Virus record (IMG/VR): IMGVR_UViG_3300024259_002152
Span: 124,001-188,000 of that record
DNA from: a virus
Direction: 5' to 3' (one strand)
DNA length: 64,000 bases
Part shown: one piece after another, positions 49,445 to 58,592 of the stretch
Numbering within the stretch: the first letter of the stretch is position 1
Layout of the letters: each line of letters opens with the position of its first letter
The notes under the pieces: generated by a model
Databases searched by the model: none
What the model was told of the DNA's origin: nothing
What the model saw: only the letters and a program-made list of their open reading frames with translations
Program-made: the position numbers and the translations under genes

Positions 49445-50190
49445 TGGGTATTATATCTGAACAGGAATTTAATAAAAGAAGTAAAACTGATACGGCTGTA
49501 ATATATGGTTGTGGATATTCTCTAAATCGCATAGGGGATTTGGAGCTTCATGCATTAAGTGAGTTCGATAGCGTGGCGTTCAATTGGTTCTGTTTCTCGA
49601 AGATCCCGACTACTTATTATTTAGTCAGAGAGCAAGCCAATTTGAGCAAGAGGACTCATGGGGAAGAAACGATAAATAACTTTTATAGCATAATGAACAA
49701 ATATTATAATAATAGTTGTTTAGTCATTCATGATTTAACAAAGCATTCTCCTAATGCCTACAATTATTCTTTTTGTGAGAATAGTGAGAAATTTTTGTCT
49801 GACTATATCGTTGTGCAAGATACTAAGCTTAAGGGTAATGATCCAGGAGTAGAATTATGGAAAGATAAGAGTATTTTTGATAGTGGAATATATCATGGTA
49901 AGACCACTATGACAAATGCTCTTCATTTTGCGGTTTGGATGGGGTATAGGAGAATTATTTTTGTTGGAGTTGATTTGTATGATTCAAGATATTTTTGGTT
50001 AAAAGATAACGAAACCAGATATTCTGTAAAAGATAAAAACAAAAATATGAATTCTCAACATCAAACTGCTAAGAATACCATAACCTTAATTAAAAAAGTA
50101 AAGAAAATTTATCCTAAACTTAAGATGTACACTTATAATAAAAAATCCTTATTGTCAAAACATATGGGGGTATGGGATGGCAAAACCTAG
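49432..50190 (+). CDS. DUF115/GT42-like glycosyltransferase-fold protein
   Basis: 252 residues; ATG 49432 or 49444. AVIYGCGYSLNRIGDLELHA matches the Gly-rich start (GcGySL for GxGPSL) and TMTNALHFAVWMGYRRIIFV then GVDLYDSRYFW is the second hallmark (A..lG...I.l.G.D.y). Relative to the DUF115 proteins at 9364 and 16130 it is more divergent. A CMP-sugar or nucleotide-sugar transferase role is inferred from the company of NeuA and NeuB genes. Confidence 0.6.
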   Translation: MEALMGIISEQEFNKRSKTDTAVIYGCGYSLNRIGDLELHALSEFDSVAFNWFCFSKIPTTYYLVREQANLSKRTHGEETINNFYSIMNKYYNNSCLVIHDLTKHSPNAYNYSFCENSEKFLSDYIVVQDTKLKGNDPGVELWKDKSIFDSGIYHGKTTMTNALHFAVWMGYRRIIFVGVDLYDSRYFWLKDNETRYSVKDKNKNMNSQHQTAKNTITLIKKVKKIYPKLKMYTYNKKSLLSKHMGVWDGKT

Positions 50191-50704
50191 AAATAAAAGA
50201 TATCATTATATTCTTAGAAATCTTTTAAAGCTGAAGGTAAAATTATATTCTACTATAATTGATTGTGCTTGTGGGGACGGTTATGGCTCCAACATTCTTA
50301 TGTCTGCTAATATGAAGGTAATTGGTTATGATATATCAAAAGAATTAATCAATAGTGCTATTCATAAGGGTGTTGAAGCTAGTGAGGCGAATATATGCGA
50401 TTTGCCATGTAAGGATGGACTAGCAGATGTTTTTGTTTGTTCGGAGACTTTGGAACATTTGGGCAATATAGAATTAGAGCAGGCTGTTGGAGAGATAAAA
50501 AGATCAACCAAAAAGGACGGTATTATCTGTATTACTGTTCCATCTGATAAAACTTTATGTCTTAAGAATAAAAGTCATAAGCAGTATTTATCAGCGAAAG
50601 ATCTTAAGAGATGTTTTAATAATTGTGATGTTTTGTTGTTGGGGCAATTTTGTAAAAAACAAGATAAGTGTAATACTGTTATATTCTTTAGGAAATTAGT
50701 GTGA
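50177..50704 (+). CDS. Class I SAM-dependent methyltransferase
   Basis: 175 residues. TIIDCACGDGYGSNILM is motif I (vlD.acG.GyGs..l) typical of UbiG/UbiE-like small methyltransferases; VIGYDISKELINSA the acidic strand-2 end, LADVFVCSETLEHL the strand-4 motif and IKRSTKKDGIICITVPSD the strand 5. Overlaps the DUF115-like gene by 14 nt and the next gene by 4 nt. Confidence 0.88.
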   Translation: MAKPRNKRYHYILRNLLKLKVKLYSTIIDCACGDGYGSNILMSANMKVIGYDISKELINSAIHKGVEASEANICDLPCKDGLADVFVCSETLEHLGNIELEQAVGEIKRSTKKDGIICITVPSDKTLCLKNKSHKQYLSAKDLKRCFNNCDVLLLGQFCKKQDKCNTVIFFRKLV

Positions 50705-51570
50705 ATATTCTTATTGTTACCGATAAAAAAGGGAGAATTCAGTATAATAGAGCCCGAATATTAAAAGATAGGATTAAAGATCATTTAATAGGTATTGTTA
50801 CTCTCAAAGATGATAATATTAATTGGGACCAATATGATCTTATTTATTATTCTCATTTCTCCTTACACAAGAAAATGCCTGCTCCTAAAAATAAAATAAT
50901 TATCACTTCTATAACAAGTCATAAATGTCTATTAGATTTTGATCAGACATTAAAAGTGCTTAAAAAATTTCATAGAATCTCAGTCAATAATACTTTTTTA
51001 TTTGATAGATTCAAAGACTATATTAAAGATTTATATTACACCCCCAATGGTGTTGACACATCTTTTTTTACTTCTAATTATCACGATTTGAATGATAATC
51101 TTATTTTCGGGTGGGTGGGTAATATTGATAGGGCAACCAAAAGATATAATGAAATCATTGTTCCGTTAAGTGAGAGATACAATTTTGAAATTGTGGGAAC
51201 TTATAAAAAAGATAATGAGTATCAATTAAAAAACCAGCAGCAAATGAAGGAGTATTATAATAGTCTTGATTATTTTGTTGTGTCGAGCTTAACGGAAGGG
51301 ACTCCTAATCCTGCTTTGGAAGCTATGTCATGTGGTGTTCCTGTAATAACTACGAGGGTGGGTAATATGGTCGAGATTATTGAGGATGAAGTAAACGGGT
51401 TTTTTGTGGAGAATGACAAGCAATCTTTCATAGATATTATGGATAAGTTGAAAAATATATCAAAAAAGGGCTATCGAAAAATGAGAAAAAAGTTAATAAG
51501 TAAAATTGCATCATGGAATTGGTCGATAAAATATAGGGAATGGTATGATTTTATGTTAGGAGAAAAATGA
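50701..51570 (+). CDS. Family 4 glycosyltransferase (GT-B)
   Basis: 289 residues, GTG start. NTFLFDRFKDYIKDLYYTPN then GVDTSFF contains the PNGVD motif, LIFGWVGNIDRATKRYNEII the start of the C-terminal domain, and EGTPNPALEAMSCGVPVITT the E-x7-E donor loop. WNWSIKYREWYDF is the C-terminal helix crossing the domains. Closely comparable with the protein at 55804 (same YTPNGVDT). The N-terminal domain is short (no GG motif). Confidence 0.9.
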   Translation: MNILIVTDKKGRIQYNRARILKDRIKDHLIGIVTLKDDNINWDQYDLIYYSHFSLHKKMPAPKNKIIITSITSHKCLLDFDQTLKVLKKFHRISVNNTFLFDRFKDYIKDLYYTPNGVDTSFFTSNYHDLNDNLIFGWVGNIDRATKRYNEIIVPLSERYNFEIVGTYKKDNEYQLKNQQQMKEYYNSLDYFVVSSLTEGTPNPALEAMSCGVPVITTRVGNMVEIIEDEVNGFFVENDKQSFIDIMDKLKNISKKGYRKMRKKLISKIASWNWSIKYREWYDFMLGEK

Positions 51571-52271
51571 ATATAGAACTTCATAAATATAATTGTTGTG
51601 ATTTTCACAACGTTGATAGCATCGGAGTTATGTGTCGAGGGGTGTCTCTTGGAAAAATAGGCAAATATAAAGATAATTTTAAAAACGTGTTTGTGGTAGG
51701 ACAACATGTGGAGTCTTTGCAGTTGATAGGTCAACATATTAAAGGGTCTAATATGGTTAAGGTTTGGGGTGCCAATTTCCATAAGCCAGGTAAAGAGGAG
51801 AGAAAACAATGCTCCGAGTATAATATCAAAGATTTGCAAACAACTCTGAATCCGCTCATTAGTGATCGTAAAGCGTATAAATATAGAAAAATTCAAAAGA
51901 GGTATGAAGGGATTTTAGAAACGTATCCCATACCATCGAATTTAAGAGAAGAGAGAAACATTAGATTCCTAGCAAAAAGGAAACACGGGAATGGGAGAAT
52001 AACTTATCCTACTCTAGGATTATTTGCTGTAGACCTGGCAAGCGCTTATAAACCTAGGGAAATTCATATAATAGGTTTAGATTTTTATTGTACTCCTTAT
52101 TTTACTAAAGAGAAAAATAATGTTGGGATGTCAAGTAATTTGAAAAGATCTCCGAATATGATAGAATATTTTAAATTGCTGTGTAAGGAAGAAAAACATA
52201 TAAAATATTATTTATATACATGCTGCAATACGATTAAGTCGAAAGGAAATTTAGAAGTAATAGGATTATAA
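51567..52271 (+). CDS. DUF115/GT42-like glycosyltransferase-fold protein
   Basis: 234 residues. DSIGVMCRGVSLGKIGKYKD corresponds to the Gly-rich motif (CRGVSL for GxGPSL), followed by FVVGQHVESLQLIGQHIKG. The second hallmark is YPTLGLFAVDLASAYKPREI then HIIGLDFYCTPYF, which is close to GT42 sialyltransferases ('G.dFY'). This member is the best candidate for a sialyltransferase among the five. It overlaps its neighbours on the 5' side by 4 nt. Confidence 0.6.
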   Translation: MNIELHKYNCCDFHNVDSIGVMCRGVSLGKIGKYKDNFKNVFVVGQHVESLQLIGQHIKGSNMVKVWGANFHKPGKEERKQCSEYNIKDLQTTLNPLISDRKAYKYRKIQKRYEGILETYPIPSNLREERNIRFLAKRKHGNGRITYPTLGLFAVDLASAYKPREIHIIGLDFYCTPYFTKEKNNVGMSSNLKRSPNMIEYFKLLCKEEKHIKYYLYTCCNTIKSKGNLEVIGL

Positions 52272-52278
52272 TGTAAAT

Positions 52279-52962
52279 ATGATAAATCTGAAAAATATAA
52301 TAGATGTTTTTATTATAACTAATGGGCGTTCTACTTTTGAATATAGTGATCGTTCTATAAAAAGTCAGGATGGAGTAAAATTTAGAAGTATTATTATCAG
52401 AGATATGGGATGGCAGGCAGCTCATGAAAAAATGCTTGATATGAGCGAGTCTAAATTTATTCTTAGGGTTGATGATGACATGTTGCTTCATCCTTTTGCT
52501 TTGAATTTTATGTACACATGTGTTCAAAAACAAAGTGACAATATAGCATTAAGAGGATGGAGGTTGTGGGAGCCATGGAGTAATAAAGTGTGTAAGGGTA
52601 TTAAGGTTTATAATGCCAGTATAGCCAAGAAGATAGGATTTCATTTGGACCACCTAGGGAAAATAGATAAACCATTTACGGTTAATGCTAAGAAGCAGGG
52701 GTATGAAATAAAATATACTAGAGACGTTATTGCTATTCATGCTTGTGGCGACTTCAAAGAACATTTGAGATATTGGGGTATAAGGGGGGAAGCGGCTGGA
52801 GATAATTTTAAAGCAAAAAAGAAGTGGGCAAAAAAACTTATCAAAGATTTCCCTATGTCTTTACAGGAACAATATGATTTGACTGGCAATTTCTTACCTC
52901 AGTTTAACCATAATAGAGGAACGTTGTTTGGAAATTTTTTAAATAATAAGGAGAGTATATAA
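52279..52962 (+). CDS. Family 2 glycosyltransferase-like protein
   Basis: 227 residues. IIDVFIITNGRSTFEYSDRS is the first strand-helix, then IIIRDMGWQAAHEKMLDMSE and FILRVDDDMLLHPFALNFMY with a clear DDD site. NDNIALRGWRLWEPW-type loop and later IAIHACGDFKEHLRYWGIRG fit GT2-like enzymes. Donor unknown. TAA and next ATG overlap (TAATG). Confidence 0.75.
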   Translation: MINLKNIIDVFIITNGRSTFEYSDRSIKSQDGVKFRSIIIRDMGWQAAHEKMLDMSESKFILRVDDDMLLHPFALNFMYTCVQKQSDNIALRGWRLWEPWSNKVCKGIKVYNASIAKKIGFHLDHLGKIDKPFTVNAKKQGYEIKYTRDVIAIHACGDFKEHLRYWGIRGEAAGDNFKAKKKWAKKLIKDFPMSLQEQYDLTGNFLPQFNHNRGTLFGNFLNNKESI

Positions 52963-53612
52963 TGGGCCATAAAGGAGATATAATATTTCCTATTGTTAGA
53001 AAATCCAAGGTGATAGTAGATTTGGGAGCCAATAATGGTCGAGAAGCTAAGAGATTTTTAAAATTATCGCCTCAGGCGGAGATGCATATATTTGAACCGT
53101 TGCCGAGATGGTTTAGATATTTGAGTAAAAAATTTGGATCTAAATCTAATTGTTATGTCTATGATATTGCTATTTCTGATAAGGATGGAATGGCTGATTT
53201 TTATCCAGAACCGCCAGGTGGCAAACAAAATTCTTCTTCGTTAAGGGGGAAAACAACAAAATTGCATGATGTTGTATTTAAGGATTCTATTAAGGTTAAG
53301 ACACAGAGATTAGATACGTGGTATAGGCAAACTGATGCGAGTACTGTCGATTTTATATGGTCAGACATAGAGGGCTCTGAAAGAGAATTAATAAACGGAG
53401 GTATGGAAACGTTAAAAAATACTAGATATTTTTATACCGAGTATACTGAAAAAACCTATTTAGAAGGTCAAGCTCTTTTGCCAGAAATAGTTGATTTGAT
53501 TTCTCCTTATTTTGATATAGTAGAAAAATTTCCATGGTTTAATGATAAGAAAAATAAATCATGGCATTTTGGTAATATTCTATTTAAGAATAAAAAGATA
53601 AATTATGAATAA
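52962..53612 (+). CDS. FkbM-family methyltransferase, copy 2
   Basis: 216 residues. VIVDLGANNGREAKRFLKLS (D.GAn.G), MHIFEPLPRWFRYLSKKFG (FEP....), VYDIAISDKDGMADFYPEPP and VDFIWSDIEGSERELINGGM (D.eG.E...i.g) show the FkbM family. The YPEPPGGKQNSSSLRGK segment fits the subgroup acting on small glycans. It is divergent from the FkbM copy at 44223, not a recent duplicate. Overlaps the next gene by 8 nt. Confidence 0.9.
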   Translation: MGHKGDIIFPIVRKSKVIVDLGANNGREAKRFLKLSPQAEMHIFEPLPRWFRYLSKKFGSKSNCYVYDIAISDKDGMADFYPEPPGGKQNSSSLRGKTTKLHDVVFKDSIKVKTQRLDTWYRQTDASTVDFIWSDIEGSERELINGGMETLKNTRYFYTEYTEKTYLEGQALLPEIVDLISPYFDIVEKFPWFNDKKNKSWHFGNILFKNKKINYE

Positions 53613-54498
53613 GAAAATATTATTTACCATTTTAACTTGTAATAGGTTCTATTATTTTAAGAATTGTATAGAGTCAATTATCAATTGTGTTGATATGGAT
53701 AGGATAGATATATTAATATGCGATAACAATACTATAGAGTCAGGATTTGATGAATACGTTAATGATTTATGTTCTAAGCATAAAAACATTATTATGAAGA
53801 AATTTACAGATAGGACAAGAGGTGAGTTATATAGGGCTATGAACTGGGCGGTAAATTATGCTAAAAAACATAAATATGAGATATTAGATTTTATTCAAGA
53901 TGATATTCAGTATCTTTATAATATATCTTCTCATTTAGATGATATCATAGATATTTTTAATAAGCATAAAAATATAGTGCAAATTAATTGCAATTTGGCT
54001 TGGAGAAGAAAAATAAAGAAGATTGGAGAAATTAGAAATGTAGAAGCTAATGGTCATAAATATGGGATATTGCTTGAGAAAAGAACATGCGATAGTGGTT
54101 TTACTAGAACATCTATTTATGATAGCATCGGAGAATATCCTGTAGACGCTATTAGTTGGGGTATGGAGAAAAATAGATATGTTGGTAAAATAAATGGAGA
54201 GATATGGTTTGGTAAACAATGCCGCAAGAAGGGGTTTAATAGAGCATTGGCTTATCAAGCTAATTCGGGGATGATTTTTGATTGTGCTTATGTCAGAGGA
54301 GATGAAAGGTATGGAAATTATTTCCCTCCTTTGGGGGAGTTTTATTTTAAAATGCTAGGTGCTGATCATATAAGACGTATTAAGAAAAGGGCCAGAAGGA
54401 ACAAATTTTCTTATATGGAAGATTTTTGTATTCCTGATGGGTGGAAGCCAAAAACATATGGTAAGCATGGAGATATTAATATAAGGAATAAAATATAA
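53605..54498 (+). CDS. Glycosyltransferase-like protein (GT-A type)
   Basis: 297 residues. KKILFTILTCNRFYYFKNCI is a GT2-like start; ILICDNNTIESGFDEYVNDL and ILDFIQDDIQYLYNISSHLD (QDD in place of DxD) follow. The C-terminal 100 residues contain SWGMEKNRYVGKINGEIWFG, plausibly acceptor-binding. No transmembrane segment. Family assignment is by pattern; a variant GT2 is most likely. Confidence 0.7.
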   Translation: MNKKILFTILTCNRFYYFKNCIESIINCVDMDRIDILICDNNTIESGFDEYVNDLCSKHKNIIMKKFTDRTRGELYRAMNWAVNYAKKHKYEILDFIQDDIQYLYNISSHLDDIIDIFNKHKNIVQINCNLAWRRKIKKIGEIRNVEANGHKYGILLEKRTCDSGFTRTSIYDSIGEYPVDAISWGMEKNRYVGKINGEIWFGKQCRKKGFNRALAYQANSGMIFDCAYVRGDERYGNYFPPLGEFYFKMLGADHIRRIKKRARRNKFSYMEDFCIPDGWKPKTYGKHGDINIRNKI

Positions 54499-54499
54499 T

Positions 54500-55306
54500 A
54501 TGAGTAAATACTATTATTTAACTGCCGTTTCTGGCGAAGAGTTTATAAACAAATTTACTAAGTATTCTGTGAAATCTTTATTAAGAGCAGGAATTAATCC
54601 TTCTGATATATATGTGGCTGTTAATGATAAGAAGGATAAAAATCTCATTAAAAATGTTCTTCCAGAGATAAAAAATATACGCGTGATTAATGAGGATTTG
54701 AGTGCTGTTGTCTGGAAATATTCAAAAGGAAGAAGAAAATACTCTTTATTTAAAAGCGCATCTTTGTACAAAACATTTCCTGAACCCCTTGGTGATAGGT
54801 ATATGATATATTTTGATGGAGATGTGCTATGGTATAAAAATCCATCTTCTTTTTTTGACGCAAAATGTGATAAAACTTGGTTTCATCACGGCAAAGATCT
54901 GGCAGAAAGATCCAAGTTTCAAAAAAGTCAGATTGACGTTAAAGATATAGACTCTTTAAAACAATGGTGTAGTGAACCACAAGCACATCTAATGGTTAAA
55001 CATGGATGTAAGATTCTTCCAGATAGAGAAGTTGTAGCAGGTTTATACCTTCTTCATCCTAGAGACCACGCTGCTGTGCTAAAATTAACTTATGAAGGGT
55101 GTTTGGAAAATTCTACAAAATTTAAGAAACATGAGGGAGGGGGAGATCAAAAGCCAATGAATGCCGCACTGAGTATACTGGAAGTAGATTGGCATGGAGG
55201 ATCCAGATTTTTCTGTCCAGAACATAAGGAGTATTTTGACCATTACTTTGGTAAGGATAATATGAAACAACAATTTTGGGACAGATCGAAAGAGATGGGG
55301 TTGTAG
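54500..55306 (+). CDS. GT8/GT77-like glycosyltransferase
   Basis: 268 residues. YYYLTAVSGEEFINKFTKYS begins the fold, RKYSLFKSASLYKTFPEPLG leads to YMIYFDGDVLWYKNPSSFFD with the DGD metal site typical of GT8/nucleotide-diphospho-sugar enzymes. HEGGGDQKPMNAALSILEVD gives the later G..DQ..lN (GDQ) motif of these retaining enzymes. It would transfer a hexose. 1 nt gaps on both sides show an operon. Confidence 0.78.
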   Translation: MSKYYYLTAVSGEEFINKFTKYSVKSLLRAGINPSDIYVAVNDKKDKNLIKNVLPEIKNIRVINEDLSAVVWKYSKGRRKYSLFKSASLYKTFPEPLGDRYMIYFDGDVLWYKNPSSFFDAKCDKTWFHHGKDLAERSKFQKSQIDVKDIDSLKQWCSEPQAHLMVKHGCKILPDREVVAGLYLLHPRDHAAVLKLTYEGCLENSTKFKKHEGGGDQKPMNAALSILEVDWHGGSRFFCPEHKEYFDHYFGKDNMKQQFWDRSKEMGL

Positions 55307-55307
55307 T

Positions 55308-55802
55308 ATGGAAATTTTAACTCCTGTTATTGGCGTTCCAAATAGTGTTTGGAAGAAAAAAGCAATTAAATTTGTTAGAAAAAGTGAGAACATATATTAT
55401 TTAGATGTTCGTGATTTTTGTTATAAGTGTGATAGGTATATGGACTTATTGAAAATGTTCGATAATAATGATGAGAATTATAAAAAAAGCGACTATTTTG
55501 TTGATCGTTTATCAAGGGGAGGTAAATCAAAAAGACTTATTATTCGTAGGATTAATAATTATAGAAAAATGTATGAAGCTATTAAGAGTGGTGATTATGA
55601 TTGTCTAAAAACTAATTGCCCTATAGTGACTGTTGATGGCTGTCGATTAGATGGCACTCATAGATTATCAATTTTAATCTATTTGGGAATATGTAAAACA
55701 AATATTAATGTTGTCGTTTATGAGAAAATATTTTCAAATAAAAATGCAAAAACTATTAAAAGAAACAATCTAGAATATAGACAAAAAACGTATAATTTGT
55801 AA
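55308..55802 (+). CDS. ParB/sulfiredoxin-fold-like protein
   Basis: 164 residues. The C-terminus VDGCRLDGTHRLSILIYLGI matches the core 'v.dG.HRl.al..lG', and the Arg/His pair of the ParB N-terminal fold is present. The N-terminal half (AIKFVRKSENIYYLDVRDFC) is unknown. Sits between a GT8-like and a GT4 gene, as with similar proteins at 40137 and 58002. A nucleotide- or sugar-related activity is plausible but not shown. Confidence 0.5.
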   Translation: MEILTPVIGVPNSVWKKKAIKFVRKSENIYYLDVRDFCYKCDRYMDLLKMFDNNDENYKKSDYFVDRLSRGGKSKRLIIRRINNYRKMYEAIKSGDYDCLKTNCPIVTVDGCRLDGTHRLSILIYLGICKTNINVVVYEKIFSNKNAKTIKRNNLEYRQKTYNL

Positions 55803-55803
55803 A

Positions 55804-56715
55804 ATGAAAATACTAATTCTTATAGATAAAATTAATTGGGCATATCATAGTATAGCTAAATCTTTGTTGAAATATAGTAATTGTGATATTTTGGATATGG
55901 ATATTTTACCCATTAAGGCAGGAGTTAATAAGATAAAAAAAGTATATAAAAAATATGATTTTTTTTATGTTATGGGATTTCAAACTTATGAAAAAGTAGA
56001 TTTTTTACCAAAGAAAATAACTAGTGTTGGGATACACTCGTGCCAAGCTTGGGATAATAAAAAGACAAAACCAGGTAAGAAAATAATGCCTGATAAAACG
56101 GTTATTAAATTTTTAAATGGTTTTTGTAGGGTAAATGCTGTCTCTAAATATTTGTATGATATTTTTAATGAGTCAGGAGTTTCTGATCTATCTTATACTC
56201 CTAATGGTGTTGATACAAAGATTTTTCAACCATCTGATAGAAATAATCATAATGATTTTGTAGTTGGATTTTCAGGAGTTGGTAATGAATTGAAAGGCAT
56301 AGATAAATTTATAATACCATCCATAAATAATGTTAAAGCTAAGCCGTGTTTTGCTATTCGTAAAACGGATAAGTATGTTCCTCTTAAGGAGATGCCAACT
56401 TTTTACAATAAATTAGATGTTTACGTTTGCGCTTCTTCTTCTGAAGGGATGTCTTTGAGCGTTTTGGAGGCAGCATCTTGCGGGGTTCCTGTTGTTTCAA
56501 CTAGGGTTAGCGGTTGTACCGAGATAATAGAAGATGGCCAAAATGGTTTTTTTGTTGATAGAAGCGTAGAAGATATCTCTAAAAAAATATCTCTTATTAA
56601 AAATAGTGTAAATTTAAAGAATAAGATGAGTAAAAACATTAGAAATAGTATAATAGCACATCATTGCTGGAGCAAACAAATAGATAAATGGACTAAATTT
56701 TTAAGTGGAGGATAG
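55804..56715 (+). CDS. Family 4 glycosyltransferase (GT-B)
   Basis: 303 residues. NAVSKYLYDIFNESGVSDLS then YTPNGVDTKIF gives the PNGVD motif; VVGFSGVGNELKGIDKFIIP begins the C-terminal domain; SSEGMSLSVLEAASCGVPVV is the donor loop with E-x7-E. Same subfamily as 50701 (NTFLF/YTPNGVDT). Its short N-terminus lacks the usual glycine loop. One operon with neighbours, ending 3 nt before the next start. Confidence 0.9.
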   Translation: MKILILIDKINWAYHSIAKSLLKYSNCDILDMDILPIKAGVNKIKKVYKKYDFFYVMGFQTYEKVDFLPKKITSVGIHSCQAWDNKKTKPGKKIMPDKTVIKFLNGFCRVNAVSKYLYDIFNESGVSDLSYTPNGVDTKIFQPSDRNNHNDFVVGFSGVGNELKGIDKFIIPSINNVKAKPCFAIRKTDKYVPLKEMPTFYNKLDVYVCASSSEGMSLSVLEAASCGVPVVSTRVSGCTEIIEDGQNGFFVDRSVEDISKKISLIKNSVNLKNKMSKNIRNSIIAHHCWSKQIDKWTKFLSGG

Positions 56716-56718
56716 ATT

Positions 56719-57354
56719 TTGAAAGATCGTCATGTTATTATTATTGGAGCAGGACACACTATAAAACAATATAAAAATCAGATTTTAAAATACATTGAAA
56801 AGAATAGTGCTTTAACAATTGGTATTAATATGATGACATCTTTATGTGTACCTAATTATCATTTGTGGACTAATAAACAAAGATACAAGACACAATATCA
56901 TTGCATAGATAAGAAATCAAAGTTATTGTTTGGAAATAGTTTATCAGATAAACTTGTAAGAAAATACTGGGAAGGCGATTTTGAAAGAATTAATCATATT
57001 AATGATAAATCTGCTGCTATTTCATATAATAAAGGTGTTATACGCGGAAATTTTAGAACGGCTGGAATTTTAGCTATTATGATTGCCCATGTGAGAGGGG
57101 CCAATAAAATTGATGTTGTAGGAATGGATGGATTTACTTTGTATAATAAAAAGGACGTCATCAAAAAGAGAGCCAATCAACATTGTTACGGGAAGGGGCA
57201 TACTGATGATGCTAGTTGGGAAGAGTGTTTGGAAAAGGATAGGTTAGTTGATGATGGTTTACATGCTCTAAAAGATTACGGAGTTGAATTCGAGATTATT
57301 ACTCCAACCAAATTTAAAGATTTTTGTAATCTCTCTGTTTTGGATAACGTATGA
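56719..57354 (+). CDS. DUF115/GT42-like glycosyltransferase-fold protein
   Basis: 211 residues, TTG start with GGAGG nine bases upstream. VIIIGAGHTIKQYKNQILKY is a degenerate Gly-rich motif (GAGHTI), and GNFRTAGILAIMIAHVRGAN then KIDVVGMDGFTLY the second hallmark. Most divergent of the five related proteins. Cytoplasmic; donor unknown. Overlaps the following methyltransferase by 4 nt. Confidence 0.55.
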   Translation: MKDRHVIIIGAGHTIKQYKNQILKYIEKNSALTIGINMMTSLCVPNYHLWTNKQRYKTQYHCIDKKSKLLFGNSLSDKLVRKYWEGDFERINHINDKSAAISYNKGVIRGNFRTAGILAIMIAHVRGANKIDVVGMDGFTLYNKKDVIKKRANQHCYGKGHTDDASWEECLEKDRLVDDGLHALKDYGVEFEIITPTKFKDFCNLSVLDNV

Positions 57355-57992
57355 ATATAAAAGAGATTAGAGAAGGCGTTAAAAATAAGCATTGGTATTA
57401 TTATTATAATTTCGATGGAGTGGAAGTTAATAAGAAGAAACAAAAAGATAAAACTCTTGGCTTTTATAACTGGTGTAAAATTAAACCAATTATGGGTGGT
57501 TTATTTAGCCACGTTGATAACCCAAGTATTCTAGATATAGGTTGTAATATGGGTTTATACGATCACGAAATGACCAAGATGGGAGCAAGTGTGGTTGGAG
57601 TGGATTCTAATATAGAAAATATCGAATTCTATAAAAGATATGTTGTAGAGAATAAAAAGGAAGATTGGAAAGTTGTTATTAAAAATGTTGATATCTGCAA
57701 AGAGATAATTATTAATGATAATATTAATATAATTACAATGTTTTGCGTTTTATATCATTTGAGGCCTCATCAAGATAGAGTAATGAAGAATATTATTAAA
57801 GGCGCTCCTAACCATAGATTTATAGTTTTGCAAGGTAATTTACCAAGAGTGAAAAAGAAGAATCAATTTGAAGCAGGTATAGATGGTATGACAAATTTTT
57901 TACAGCATTACTCTTATTCTATTTTTAAAATATATGAATGGGATGGATATCCAAAACCGATAGTGATCGGAGAAAGATGTGTTGGTAATTAA
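57351..57992 (+). CDS. Class I SAM-dependent methyltransferase
   Basis: 213 residues. SILDIGCNMGLYDHEMTKMG is motif I; VVGVDSNIENIEFYKRYVVE the strand-2 acidic end; INIITMFCVLYHLRPHQDRV the strand-4 motif with a YHL characteristic of CmoB/DUF1698-type enzymes; and later RFIVLQGNLPRV. A small-molecule methyltransferase, probably acting on the glycan. Ribosome site weak; coupled to the upstream gene. Confidence 0.85.
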   Translation: MNIKEIREGVKNKHWYYYYNFDGVEVNKKKQKDKTLGFYNWCKIKPIMGGLFSHVDNPSILDIGCNMGLYDHEMTKMGASVVGVDSNIENIEFYKRYVVENKKEDWKVVIKNVDICKEIIINDNINIITMFCVLYHLRPHQDRVMKNIIKGAPNHRFIVLQGNLPRVKKKNQFEAGIDGMTNFLQHYSYSIFKIYEWDGYPKPIVIGERCVGN

Positions 57993-58001
57993 TTTAATAT
58001 T

Positions 58002-58592
58002 ATGTCAAAAAACAGTTTAATAAAATATATTAGAAAATATGATCTAGAATTATTGATGTTGAAAAATGTTAAATTGGAAGAAACTTGTATGCAATATAGA
58101 CCAGAATCTTTATTCTATGACCTAATGAGAGATAAAAATGGAATAATTGATTTAACTATGAAAAATTCACCCCATCGCGAATTTGCATTTTTATACTATA
58201 GAAAAGGGTTGAAATGGCTCACGAAAAATTTTAAAAATACAAAGTACTGTCAATTTAAAAGTAAAATATTAAATAGAGATATTAATGTTCCTATGAGAAA
58301 AATTAGGTTATTTGATTCTTTAAAAAAAGGATATCTCTCGAAAGGATTTGAAAAAGATTACATCGTCTTATTAGAAAGACCTTTAGTAGAAACTAGATAT
58401 GGAGTTAAATGTAGTGAGTATTCATGTCCAGAAGTTTTTATGGGCCATCATAGAATCGGAGCTTTATTGAGTTGCGGAGTTAAGAAGGCGGACGTTATTA
58501 TAGCTAGAGATATTGCTTCCGATAGTAGGCAATGTTTTGGAAAAATACATAATATTTATAAATTATTGAGTAATAATGAATCAGTTAATTAA
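58002..58592 (+). CDS. ParB-fold-like protein of the glycan cluster
   Basis: 196 residues. The C-terminus VKCSEYSCPEVFMGHHRIGA then LLSCGVKKADVIIARD matches the 'G.HR..a....G' core seen in the proteins at 40137 and 55308. The N-terminal part (SLIKYIRKYDLELLMLKNVK) is helical and unrecognised. It precedes the B12-type radical SAM gene, with which it overlaps by 17 nt, so the two may work together. Confidence 0.45.
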   Translation: MSKNSLIKYIRKYDLELLMLKNVKLEETCMQYRPESLFYDLMRDKNGIIDLTMKNSPHREFAFLYYRKGLKWLTKNFKNTKYCQFKSKILNRDINVPMRKIRLFDSLKKGYLSKGFEKDYIVLLERPLVETRYGVKCSEYSCPEVFMGHHRIGALLSCGVKKADVIIARDIASDSRQCFGKIHNIYKLLSNNESVN

